DNA from: an uncultured Bacteroidales bacterium
GTDB lineage: Bacteria > Bacteroidota > Bacteroidia > Bacteroidales > ML635J-15
DNA: 64,000 nucleotides
Reading direction: 5' to 3'
Assembly (NCBI GenBank): GCA_937899245.1
Contig: CALDKB010000049.1
Coordinates: 1-64,000, forward strand
A program made the position numbers and the translations under genes. The notes beneath the pieces are model-generated. The model saw only the letters and a list, made by a program, of their open reading frames with translations, searched no databases and had not been told where the DNA came from. Every line of letters starts with the position of its first letter. The first letter of the stretch is position 1. Positions 1 to 7,708 of this stretch are shown here, piece by piece.

Positions 1-119
1 CTTATACCATCCTTATACCAAGCTTATCCTTTCCATACTCATCATTGAATCATTTTACTCTGCTATTTTCAAGCACCCGCTTGAAAATCGTCGTACCGAA
101 ACTTCCGCTTCGAATTTCT
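1..119. repeat. Direct repeat, copy 1 (~119 bp)
   Basis: This stretch recurs at 319-437 with a single mismatch (A at 101, G at 419), an offset of 318 bp. It contains a perfect 10-bp inverted repeat at 65-74/79-88 with a 4-nt loop. A second stem (96-102/107-112 area, sequence of the type CGAAAC-TTCC-GCTTCG) carries the mismatch. The repeat starts at the window edge, so it may extend leftwards. No coding capacity is convincing. Confidence 0.9.
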
Positions 120-120
120 A

Positions 121-187
121 CGACCTTGGAAAGGTCGAATATCTATAGCCAAATATTTGGCGTTTTTTTTCGACCTCGGAGAGGTCG
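121..187. repeat. Cluster of three perfect palindromes
   Basis: Three inverted repeats follow one another. 121-137 is a 7-bp stem with a GGA loop (CGACCTT/AAGGTCG). 148-161 is a 14-nt perfect palindrome (GCCAAATATTTGGC) followed by a T-run at 163-170. 171-187 is again a 7-bp stem with a GGA loop (CGACCTC/GAGGTCG). The two outer hairpins are near-copies of each other. The middle one followed by T8 could act as a terminator for an upstream gene outside the window. Function is unknown. Confidence 0.75.
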
Positions 188-318
188 TATAATGTGTCTG
201 CATGTCTGTTGTGCAAAAAAATTAAAATTAATGGTTGTTGTAAGTTGTTTGTAATCAATGATTTATGTGTTATATTGTTGCGTAATGCGTTGATTTGCAG
301 TGTGTTATATGGGCTTTG

Positions 319-437
319 CTTATACCATCCTTATACCAAGCTTATCCTTTCCATACTCATCATTGAATCATTTTACTCTGCTATTTTCAAGCACCCGCTT
401 GAAAATCGTCGTACCGAAGCTTCCGCTTCGAATTTCT
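319..437. repeat. Direct repeat, copy 2 (~119 bp)
   Basis: Second copy of the repeat at 1-119, identical except at position 419. Here the second stem is perfect (CGAAGC 415-420, GCTTCG 425-430), and the 10-bp stem is at 383-392/397-406. After 437 the copies diverge completely: copy 1 continues into the palindrome cluster, copy 2 does not. Confidence 0.9.
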
Positions 438-780
438 TTTTGCTGCGTTTCGGGTTCGGTAAGTCGTATTGTTTTGTGCGATTTTGCCGGACTTGGGACG
501 AACATGGTACGGTGGGAGTAGGGGAAAACTGCTAAGGGAGTAGGCAGGGAGATGATAGGGAAAATAGAGTATGTACAGTGTTTGTATAGCTTTGGTATAG
601 AGCAGCTATAGCTTTGATTTAGAGTAGCTGTAGAAGGGGTGTAGGGAATGGCGGGTGGATTGTAAGGTTGTGATGGAAGATTGATAAGAGAGTTAGAACG
701 TAAAATTTGTGCCAATGGAAGAAAACAAACATTTTATTATATTTTGTTTGTTATTTTATAAACTTGTATGTCTTTTTTAG
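438..780. other. Gene-free region upstream of the RM island
   Basis: No ORF here looks like a protein gene. It contains an imperfect 22-bp tandem duplication at 585-606/607-628 (19 of 22 positions identical) and an 8-bp inverted repeat at 724-731/745-752 (AACAAACA/TGTTTGTT). The inverted repeat lies about 30-55 bp upstream of the putative -7 box of mod, so it could be an operator, but nothing proves that. Confidence 0.5.
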
Positions 781-788
781 TATCTTTG
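781..788 (+). promoter_or_regulatory. Bacteroidetes -7 box (TATCTTTG) for mod
   Basis: TATCTTTG matches the Bacteroidetes -7 consensus TAnnTTTG. It lies 38 nt upstream of the mod ATG at 827. No convincing -33 TTTG at the expected spacing was seen. Confidence 0.5.
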
Positions 789-826
789 GGCTTTGATTTA
801 TTCAAAGAGTAAACTTAATTTTATAT

Positions 827-2704
827 ATGGCTAAAATAGACCGCGCTGCGCTTTTGCAACGCATTCGTGAAATTGATGGGCTCAGCAACGATGAACGCTC
901 TGCTCTTATTGAATTGCTTAATACTCACAAGAAATATGGCCTCGTTTGGGAGAACAAGCCCGAAGATGTCGAGGAAAGATTACGCGAGGAACTGCCGGTA
1001 TTAGTCGAAGATGTTTCCAAGCGTATTATCAACGATACTGCCGACGAAAAATTTCCCAACCACATTCTCATCGAGGGCGACAATCTCGAAGCACTTACTG
1101 CCCTCAGCTACACCCACGAGGGCAAGATTGATGTTATCTACATTGATCCCCCTTACAACACTGGCAACAAGGATTTCGTATACAATGACAGCTATGTTGA
1201 CAAAGAAGATGCCTACCGTCACTCCAAATGGCTATCATTTATGAGTAAAAGACTTCAAATTGCAAAACGGTTGCTTTCTGATAAAGGAGTTATATTCATT
1301 TCAATAGACGATAACGAACAAGCTAACCTAGAACTTTTATGTAATGAAATAATTGGTGAAAAAAATAGAATAGCAATATTACCTAGAATAACAAAGTCAT
1401 CGGGAAAAACGACTGATAAAATTGCTCAAAATCATGATTACATATTCTTTTACGCAAAAAAAATTGAGGATGCTATTGTATCAGGAGTGCCACATAATGA
1501 TAAAGGATTTAAATATTCGGATGAATATGAAAAAGAAAGAGGAAAATACAAATTAAATCAAACTTTAGATTATGATAGTTTATCTTATAGCGATAGCCTT
1601 GATTATCCAATAACCATAGAAGGAAATACATTATACCCTGGTGGCTCGTACGAAAAGTATTTAGAACGAAAATCTGGTAATCATCGCAGGGCAGACTGGA
1701 CATGGAGATGGAGCCGAGATTTATATGATTTTGGTGTAAAAAATGGTTTTGTCGTTTTAAAAAAGAGCAAAAATGGCATGAGAATATATACAAAAACATA
1801 TCAACATGCATCAATAATTGATAATGGCACACAATATATTATTGAATACCAGGACAGGACAAAACCTATTCAATCTATAAACTTTATTGATAATAGGTAT
1901 TCAAATGATAATGCAAAAAAAGAATTAGCAAAAATCTTTGATTCAATTCCATTTGATTATCCCAAACCCACAACAATAATGGACACAGCACTGCAAATAT
2001 TGCCAAAATCAATTATCATATTGGATTTCTTCGCCGGCTCCGGCACTACCCTCCACGCCACAATGCAACTCAATACCGAGGACGGAGGTCACCGCCAGTG
2101 CATACTCGTTACCAATAACGAAAACAATATTTGTGAGGAAGTTACCTACGAACGCAACAAGCGTGTCATTCAAGGCTATACCACCCCAAAGGGTGAACAG
2201 GTTGAAGGTTTGCACGGGAATAACTTACGCTATTTCCGCACCGATTTTATTTCGCGCGAACGCACCAACCAAAATATGCGCAAGCTCGTTTCTCTCGCTA
2301 CCGATATGCTATGTATCAAGGAAAACATCTACGATGAACAAAAGACATTCGGCACTCTTAAACTCAAGCCTTCTGTTGTCCGTCATTTTGTTTCTGGCAA
2401 TAGGCAGATGCTTATAATATACAACGAGGATGCAATCGAACGCCTTGTCAAAGAAATTGACACCTTGCAGGTTTGCTCCCCGATAAAGATTTACCTTTTC
2501 GCTCCGGGTCGCTATGCTTTCGACGATAGTTTCGAGATTGTTGCCGAAAAGGTTTCTCTTTGCGCCTTGCCTGCTGCCATCTACGATGCCTACCAGAAGG
2601 TACTCCCCAAAAAGCGCGACAAACTTTTGCCCGAATTTGAAACTATGTCAGCTCCAACAGAATCCGAACAAACTATCAACTATAACGAGGAGGACAAGCA
2701 ATGA
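827..2704 (+). CDS. mod: Type III restriction-modification DNA methyltransferase (Mod)
   Basis: Predicted N6-adenine DNA methyltransferase, the recognition/modification subunit of a type III system. The catalytic motif IV DPPY is at residues 107-110, and the SAM-binding motif I FAGSGTT follows far downstream at 402-408. This order (IV before I) is that of beta-class methyltransferases such as type III Mod. The stretch between them (about residues 138-398) should contain the target recognition domain. At 625 aa the length is normal for Mod. The gene overlaps the downstream res by four bases (ATGA). Base composition is striking: 1501-1560 has 13 G/C of 60, while 2041-2100 has 37 of 60. The central part therefore looks imported by recombination while the conserved ends stayed. 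No frameshift was seen. Confidence 0.93.
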   Translation: MAKIDRAALLQRIREIDGLSNDERSALIELLNTHKKYGLVWENKPEDVEERLREELPVLVEDVSKRIINDTADEKFPNHILIEGDNLEALTALSYTHEGKIDVIYIDPPYNTGNKDFVYNDSYVDKEDAYRHSKWLSFMSKRLQIAKRLLSDKGVIFISIDDNEQANLELLCNEIIGEKNRIAILPRITKSSGKTTDKIAQNHDYIFFYAKKIEDAIVSGVPHNDKGFKYSDEYEKERGKYKLNQTLDYDSLSYSDSLDYPITIEGNTLYPGGSYEKYLERKSGNHRRADWTWRWSRDLYDFGVKNGFVVLKKSKNGMRIYTKTYQHASIIDNGTQYIIEYQDRTKPIQSINFIDNRYSNDNAKKELAKIFDSIPFDYPKPTTIMDTALQILPKSIIILDFFAGSGTTLHATMQLNTEDGGHRQCILVTNNENNICEEVTYERNKRVIQGYTTPKGEQVEGLHGNNLRYFRTDFISRERTNQNMRKLVSLATDMLCIKENIYDEQKTFGTLKLKPSVVRHFVSGNRQMLIIYNEDAIERLVKEIDTLQVCSPIKIYLFAPGRYAFDDSFEIVAEKVSLCALPAAIYDAYQKVLPKKRDKLLPEFETMSAPTESEQTINYNEEDKQ

Positions 2705-5079
2705 AAGACGTAAAATATCAAAACGACGCCATAAAGGAATTGGTAGAAAAAACCATAACGGCTCTTAATATCAGTGGCCACCGCCACAAAATTATTTTCA
2801 AGGCTCCTACTGGCAGTGGCAAAACCTATATGGCTTCCGTTGCTTTGCAGAACATTGTCGAGGATTTGGCTAATCGTAGCGACAGCAAGTATCGTCAGTG
2901 CGCTTTCATTTGGATTGCCCCGAACAAACTGCATCAGCAGAGTTATTTCAAAATGAAGGGTTTCTTTAGCGAAACTCGCATTCTTCGCCCTGTTATGTTC
3001 GACGAACTCGACCAGTCCGATGCAATAATTCATCCTGGCGAAATCCTTTTTGTTAATTGGGAAAGCGTCAACAAGGAAAACAATCTTATGGTACGCGACA
3101 GCGAGCAAGGCAGTTCACTTTACGATATTACACGTAATACTCAGGAAATGGGCTTGCCCATTGTTGTTGTTATCGACGAAGAACATCTATTCTGGTCAAA
3201 GACTGCCGACAAGTCAGCCAATGTCCTCAACAACATAAATCCAAAAGTCGAAATACGTATTTCTGCAACTCCAAAAACTCATAGCGACACTATCATCAAT
3301 ATACCTCGCGACCTTGTCATTGCCGAGGAAATGATTAAGCGTGGTGTTATTCTTAATCCTGATGTTGACAAGAAAATTACAGAAGGAGAAGAACTAAACA
3401 TTCACCTTATCAAATTGGCTCTTGCCCGTCGTCAGCAGTTGGCCGATGCCTACAAACGTCTAGGTGTCAACATCAATCCGCTTTTACTTATCCAGTTGCC
3501 AAACGACACTTCTGATTCTATGACTACAGAGGATAGCGAAATTGCAGAAACTGTCAAACTTTACCTCGAACATCAGTTAAAGGAAAAGATTACAACCGAC
3601 AATGGCAAACTAGCCGTTTGGCTTTCAAAAGAAAAGAAAAACCTCGAAGGTCTTGAAGCGAACGACAATCTTGTCCAAGTTCTGCTTTTCAAGCAAGCCA
3701 TTGCACTCGGTTGGGATTGTCCTCGTGCTGCTGTTCTTCTTATTTTCCGCAAACTCGAAAGTGCCGAATTCTCAGTCCAAACCGTTGGACGTATTTTACG
3801 TATGCCCGAGCAAAAATTCTATCCCGAAGACATTCTTAATCTCGGTTATGTTTACACAGATGTCAGCAAAGATAGAATTCAGATTATTGCTGAAGATATG
3901 AACTACTTAAGCAAAGATTCCTGCATAGCTACTCGTCGCGACAGTCTTCTCAATGTAAGTTTACCTTCTACATATATTAAGGTGGCAAGTGCATCGCGAA
4001 ATCGTCTTGGCCCAGATTTCAAGAAAACTCTTCTCGAGATATTCAATCGCGAGTTGTTATCTGGAAGACACGACACCCAAACTCGAATGGCTCTTTTTGA
4101 AAACGATGAGGAAATTACGGAGAACAACCCTGTTATTATGGATATTGACACAACTTTATCGCCCCAAGTATGGAACAGGAATGAGGTCTCTAATAAATTT
4201 GGCATTACCTTCGATGTAAAGAATATTAATGTTTCAATTCCTAAGGACTTGGTTTTCCAAAACGACGAAGGCTATACTGATAAAGCTACTCAAATCAAAT
4301 ATGCAAGAACATATGGCGAAATTCATAGAGTTTTCTTGGCTTATTGCAGTAGTCTATTAGGAAAATTCGAACGGGCTCACTCTACTGATGTTCTATATAG
4401 CAGCATAGCTTATGTTATGGAAGAATTGTTCGAAGTATTTGAAACCGATGTTGCTAAGATTATTCTATACAATAAAAACAAACTTAAGTTTACCGATGTT
4501 ATTACAAAAGCTTTAGACACTTATGCTGACAAAGTAAAAAAACGTAAGGAAGATCTACGCGAACACAATATGATAACTTATAATTGGGAAGTACCACCTG
4601 AGCGCGTTTACATTGAAAATACTAACACAAAGATAGATGATGTGCAAAACCATTCACTTTTGCCGTTCTATCGTCTCAACAATGCTTTCAATCCAGAAAT
4701 AAATTTTGAGGAATTCTTGGAACAAAACTCTCAATACATTGATTGGTGGTACAAAAATGGTGATTCCGGCAAGGAACATTATGCTATTCCATATAACAAT
4801 ATAAGTGGCAACAAGTCATTGTTCTACGTTGACTTCGTTATTCGTATGAAAGACGGCACAATTTTCTTATTCGACTCCAAAACTTCAGGCAGTGACCTCG
4901 AAGCGCCAAACAAGCACAATGCCCTCATCGACTATATGACAGCTAATTCTTCAAAGAATCTTAAGGGTGGAATCCTTATATTCGATGGGCATAATTGGAA
5001 ATATAGTCCATACTATATCGAGAACACTACCGACATTGCCGCTTGGGATGCTTTCTTCCCAGACCAATACGGTGCATAA
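2701..5079 (+). CDS. res: Type III restriction endonuclease subunit (Res)
   Basis: Predicted ATP-dependent restriction subunit: a superfamily 2 helicase fused to a nuclease. Visible motifs are Walker A APTGSGKT (residues 35-42), a DEEH box in place of DEAH (159-162), ISATP (187-191), the ALGWDCPRA element typical of Res proteins, and the motif VI region QTVGRILR (360-367). A PD-(D/E)xK-type nuclease follows at the C-terminus, with D711 in YVDFVIR and D725-S726-K727. Length is 792 aa. The start overlaps the mod stop, implying translational coupling. The acidic residue before SK is Asp, a normal variation. With Mod it should cut DNA carrying unmodified sites. Confidence 0.92.
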   Translation: MKDVKYQNDAIKELVEKTITALNISGHRHKIIFKAPTGSGKTYMASVALQNIVEDLANRSDSKYRQCAFIWIAPNKLHQQSYFKMKGFFSETRILRPVMFDELDQSDAIIHPGEILFVNWESVNKENNLMVRDSEQGSSLYDITRNTQEMGLPIVVVIDEEHLFWSKTADKSANVLNNINPKVEIRISATPKTHSDTIINIPRDLVIAEEMIKRGVILNPDVDKKITEGEELNIHLIKLALARRQQLADAYKRLGVNINPLLLIQLPNDTSDSMTTEDSEIAETVKLYLEHQLKEKITTDNGKLAVWLSKEKKNLEGLEANDNLVQVLLFKQAIALGWDCPRAAVLLIFRKLESAEFSVQTVGRILRMPEQKFYPEDILNLGYVYTDVSKDRIQIIAEDMNYLSKDSCIATRRDSLLNVSLPSTYIKVASASRNRLGPDFKKTLLEIFNRELLSGRHDTQTRMALFENDEEITENNPVIMDIDTTLSPQVWNRNEVSNKFGITFDVKNINVSIPKDLVFQNDEGYTDKATQIKYARTYGEIHRVFLAYCSSLLGKFERAHSTDVLYSSIAYVMEELFEVFETDVAKIILYNKNKLKFTDVITKALDTYADKVKKRKEDLREHNMITYNWEVPPERVYIENTNTKIDDVQNHSLLPFYRLNNAFNPEINFEEFLEQNSQYIDWWYKNGDSGKEHYAIPYNNISGNKSLFYVDFVIRMKDGTIFLFDSKTSGSDLEAPNKHNALIDYMTANSSKNLKGGILIFDGHNWKYSPYYIENTTDIAAWDAFFPDQYGA

Positions 5080-5091
5080 TACTTTTCTTTT

Positions 5092-5376
5092 ATGGCACAG
5101 AAAGGAATCGACGGTTGTTTGTTACACTACGGAATTCGACAGGACGATATGGTCCTGGTCGAACAGGCTTGTATCGAATCTAATATCGATTTCAATTGGT
5201 TCCGCGAAAATGTGCTTAAGCCTTACAACGAACTTAAGATTAACGGTTGTGCCGACGAAAAGAAAGTCAAAACTATTATGAAACGCGCTCTTAAAATTCT
5301 TTACGACAACAAAAATCACAGAAACTCACATCTTGTTAATGTTGTTGAGTTTAACTGGGAATCTGAAGATGAATAA
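5092..5376 (+). CDS. Small RM-island protein A (unknown family)
   Basis: Protein of 94 aa that I do not recognise. It begins 12 nt after the res stop. The first 68 residues match the next gene's product at about 43 positions, including the shared motifs KGID, LHYGIRQ, a DM pair, WxxExxLKxYNE and DEKKVK. It has an extra acidic C-terminal tail (about residues 72-94, ending ESEDE) that its paralogue lacks. No signal peptide or membrane segment; predicted soluble and mostly helical. Position inside the co-directional island suggests an adaptor or regulatory subunit of the complex. That is inference from context only. Confidence 0.8.
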   Translation: MAQKGIDGCLLHYGIRQDDMVLVEQACIESNIDFNWFRENVLKPYNELKINGCADEKKVKTIMKRALKILYDNKNHRNSHLVNVVEFNWESEDE

Positions 5377-5459
5377 CAATACTAAAAAAATATAAAACAA
5401 AATTGTAATAGGTTGCCATAGCTTTATGTCAGCCACATCAACTTATAGGAGAATTTATT

Positions 5460-5690
5460 ATGGCAAATAAAGGAATCGACAATTGCTTTCTGCATTATGG
5501 TATAAGGCAGGAAGATATGAAACTTATTGAATCTGCTTGTGCCGAAGCCGATATCGATGCTGAATGGCTTAAGGAGAGTATTCTTAAAACATACAACGAA
5601 GAAAAAGCTAATGGCGTTATCGACGAAAAGAAAGTTAAATCTATTGTGAGCAAAGCTCTCAAAAAAATTTCTATGGAAAGGGCTCAGTAA
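5460..5690 (+). CDS. Small RM-island protein B (paralogue of A)
   Basis: Protein of 76 aa, paralogous to the preceding gene (about 63% identity over 68 aligned residues), without the acidic tail. An AGGAG purine stretch lies about 10 nt upstream of the ATG, which supports this start. Its TAA is immediately followed by the ATG of the SMC-like ATPase gene with no gap, so the two are probably translated as a coupled pair. Not assigned to a known family. It could be a small subunit binding the ATPase or the Res protein. Confidence 0.82.
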   Translation: MANKGIDNCFLHYGIRQEDMKLIESACAEADIDAEWLKESILKTYNEEKANGVIDEKKVKSIVSKALKKISMERAQ

Positions 5691-7703
5691 ATGAAGATTA
5701 CACATATATACGCAGAAAACTACAAAACTTATAGGCGACTCGACCTCGACCTTAATGTTACAGAAGATAGACCTATTATTTTAGTAGGTGGTGGCAATGG
5801 ATGTGGTAAGACCACTTTATTCGATGCTATTTATCACGCTCTTTATGGTCTTGAGATTAAGACCGTGCGCAACTTCGAGGAACTTTTCAACAATGGTGTT
5901 GCCATCGAACAAGGTATCGAAAACAAAAGCATTGTTCTCGAAATTTCATTTACAGGTGTCGTAGCTGGGCAGACCTCTCCATTCAAACTGAAAAGAATAT
6001 ATAAGTATATGGAAGGTGAAGTCCGTTGGAATGTTGAACTTAATATGAACGGCTCAAAATTTACTTATGGTATTGCAACACCAGCAACTCAGCGTTCTAC
6101 TATCGAAGAAACTGTCAATAAGATTATTGCTGCCAACTTGCCATCTGAACTCAGCAACTACTTCCTTTTCGACGCTATGAAAACTAGCGATCTTGTCAAA
6201 GAAGAACAAATCAACAAGTTGATTATGAAAAACATCAACTCTGTTATGGGATTCAACAAGTATGCTGCTATGAAAAGCGCTTCCGAAACTTTACTTGCCG
6301 AGCGTAAGGCTGCTAAACTTGAAAACGAAAAGCTTCGTGCCGAATACGAAGAACTCGGCAAGAAAAAACAATCTAAAGAAGCAGAACTTAATCAGCTAAA
6401 AGAAGATTATGGTAAGGCACTTGAATTCTCTAACGAAAACAAGGAAAGATATAACACTATAAAAGAAGGTCGCAACAATGACGATATGATTCGCGATAGA
6501 GCTAGTGTACTAAAATCATCTATTGAAGATATAGAAAAACGTGCTCTTGAATATCGCAAAAATATGGATAGTGTTATGAAAGATATGGAGCTCAACATTC
6601 TTTATCCTAACTTAGCTTCAAGATTAAAGACCGAAATCGAAATCATTATCAACGAAAAGAAGAAAATTGCTGAAGCACGTGGAGAAGAAATATCCGGAGA
6701 ACAATTAACCGAAATCACTCATAGCCTCATCGTATTGTTAAAGGATAAATACGGATATGACATTGATGTTGAAGAAGAAGAATTAGTCCGCAAGCTTAAA
6801 AGTAATGACAAACACGGAGATAAACTAAATGAAAAATATCCTTATTTATCAGATGTAGATGTTGACAATCTTACCGAATTGATTAAGAATTCTTATTCTA
6901 ATCCTTTCATAGCATTGGACGACAACAAGTATTCTTTGAATTTAGACATTTCCGAATTACCAAAAAAGAAAGCTCAGTTAGTTGAATTCAACAAAGCTTT
7001 AAAAGGTGTCGATTATAGCATTATTGCATCTTACGAGGATAACGAAAACAGGATTCGTGAAATGAAGCAAAGCATAGATACTTTGACTAATGAAATCAAA
7101 ACTCTTTCGGACCGAATAGCTCAGTTCGATTACGATATTCCTCAAGTTCCCGACCCCCAATACGATATGCTTTGCAAGTTGCCAGACTTCTTTAAGAATT
7201 TATCTGCTAAATTGCTCGCTTCTAAGAGAAGTAACATTGAAAACAGACTTAGAGAGCAGCTCAATATAAATCTTGTAGTTTATTCAGGCTACATTGGTCG
7301 TGTTGACCTTTCAGGCGACGGCAACAACGATATATGTTTCAAAATGTACCACAAGAATGGTAATGAGATATACCTCAGTCAACTCAATGCTGGTGCTAAG
7401 CAAACCGTTATGCAAGTACTTCTCAAAGTGCTTTACGAACTTGGCGACTACAATCCGCCTGTTATGATTGATACTGTTATGGGTGTTCTCGATAAGGAAA
7501 GTCGTGAAGTAATTCTCGAAAGATACTTCCCAGACTTAGCTCATCAAACAATCTTATTAAGTACAGACACTGAAATTACAGCTGAGAATGACTTCAAGAA
7601 AATTGAGCCATTTGTCGCTAAGACATATACTTTGCATCGCGATAAGGAAAAGCAATGCACTAACATTACAGAAAACTATTTTGGTTTAACAATTAACGAT
7701 TAA
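5691..7703 (+). CDS. DndD-like SMC/RecF-type ABC ATPase
   Basis: Predicted SbcC/Rad50-type ATPase of 670 aa with head, coiled coil, head layout. Walker A is GGGNGCGKTT (residues 33-42). Charged helical stretches, notably about 190-270 and 430-480, should form the coiled-coil arms. The C-terminal head has a signature-like SQLNAGAKQ (563-571), a Walker B region VMIDTVMGVLD (591-601) and LSTDTEI (623-629). The pattern IDTxxxxLD plus LSTDTE is what I know from DndD of phosphorothioation systems, rather than the canonical DE Walker B of SbcC. No sulfur-transfer genes accompany it. It begins directly at the stop of small protein B, and the HerA-like gene follows after 5 nt. Likely role: DNA sensing or remodelling in the island's defence function. 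Confidence 0.85.
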   Translation: MKITHIYAENYKTYRRLDLDLNVTEDRPIILVGGGNGCGKTTLFDAIYHALYGLEIKTVRNFEELFNNGVAIEQGIENKSIVLEISFTGVVAGQTSPFKLKRIYKYMEGEVRWNVELNMNGSKFTYGIATPATQRSTIEETVNKIIAANLPSELSNYFLFDAMKTSDLVKEEQINKLIMKNINSVMGFNKYAAMKSASETLLAERKAAKLENEKLRAEYEELGKKKQSKEAELNQLKEDYGKALEFSNENKERYNTIKEGRNNDDMIRDRASVLKSSIEDIEKRALEYRKNMDSVMKDMELNILYPNLASRLKTEIEIIINEKKKIAEARGEEISGEQLTEITHSLIVLLKDKYGYDIDVEEEELVRKLKSNDKHGDKLNEKYPYLSDVDVDNLTELIKNSYSNPFIALDDNKYSLNLDISELPKKKAQLVEFNKALKGVDYSIIASYEDNENRIREMKQSIDTLTNEIKTLSDRIAQFDYDIPQVPDPQYDMLCKLPDFFKNLSAKLLASKRSNIENRLREQLNINLVVYSGYIGRVDLSGDGNNDICFKMYHKNGNEIYLSQLNAGAKQTVMQVLLKVLYELGDYNPPVMIDTVMGVLDKESREVILERYFPDLAHQTILLSTDTEITAENDFKKIEPFVAKTYTLHRDKEKQCTNITENYFGLTIND

Positions 7704-7708
7704 ATGCT

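Noticed and set aside
1..437. CRISPR array
   Set aside because: Only two long copies with a 199-bp gap, no short regular repeats, and no cas genes.
194..715. Overlapping open frames on both strands in the repeat region (e.g. 194-535 + and 368-715 -)
   Set aside because: They run through direct repeats and hairpins, lack family features, and have no start context.
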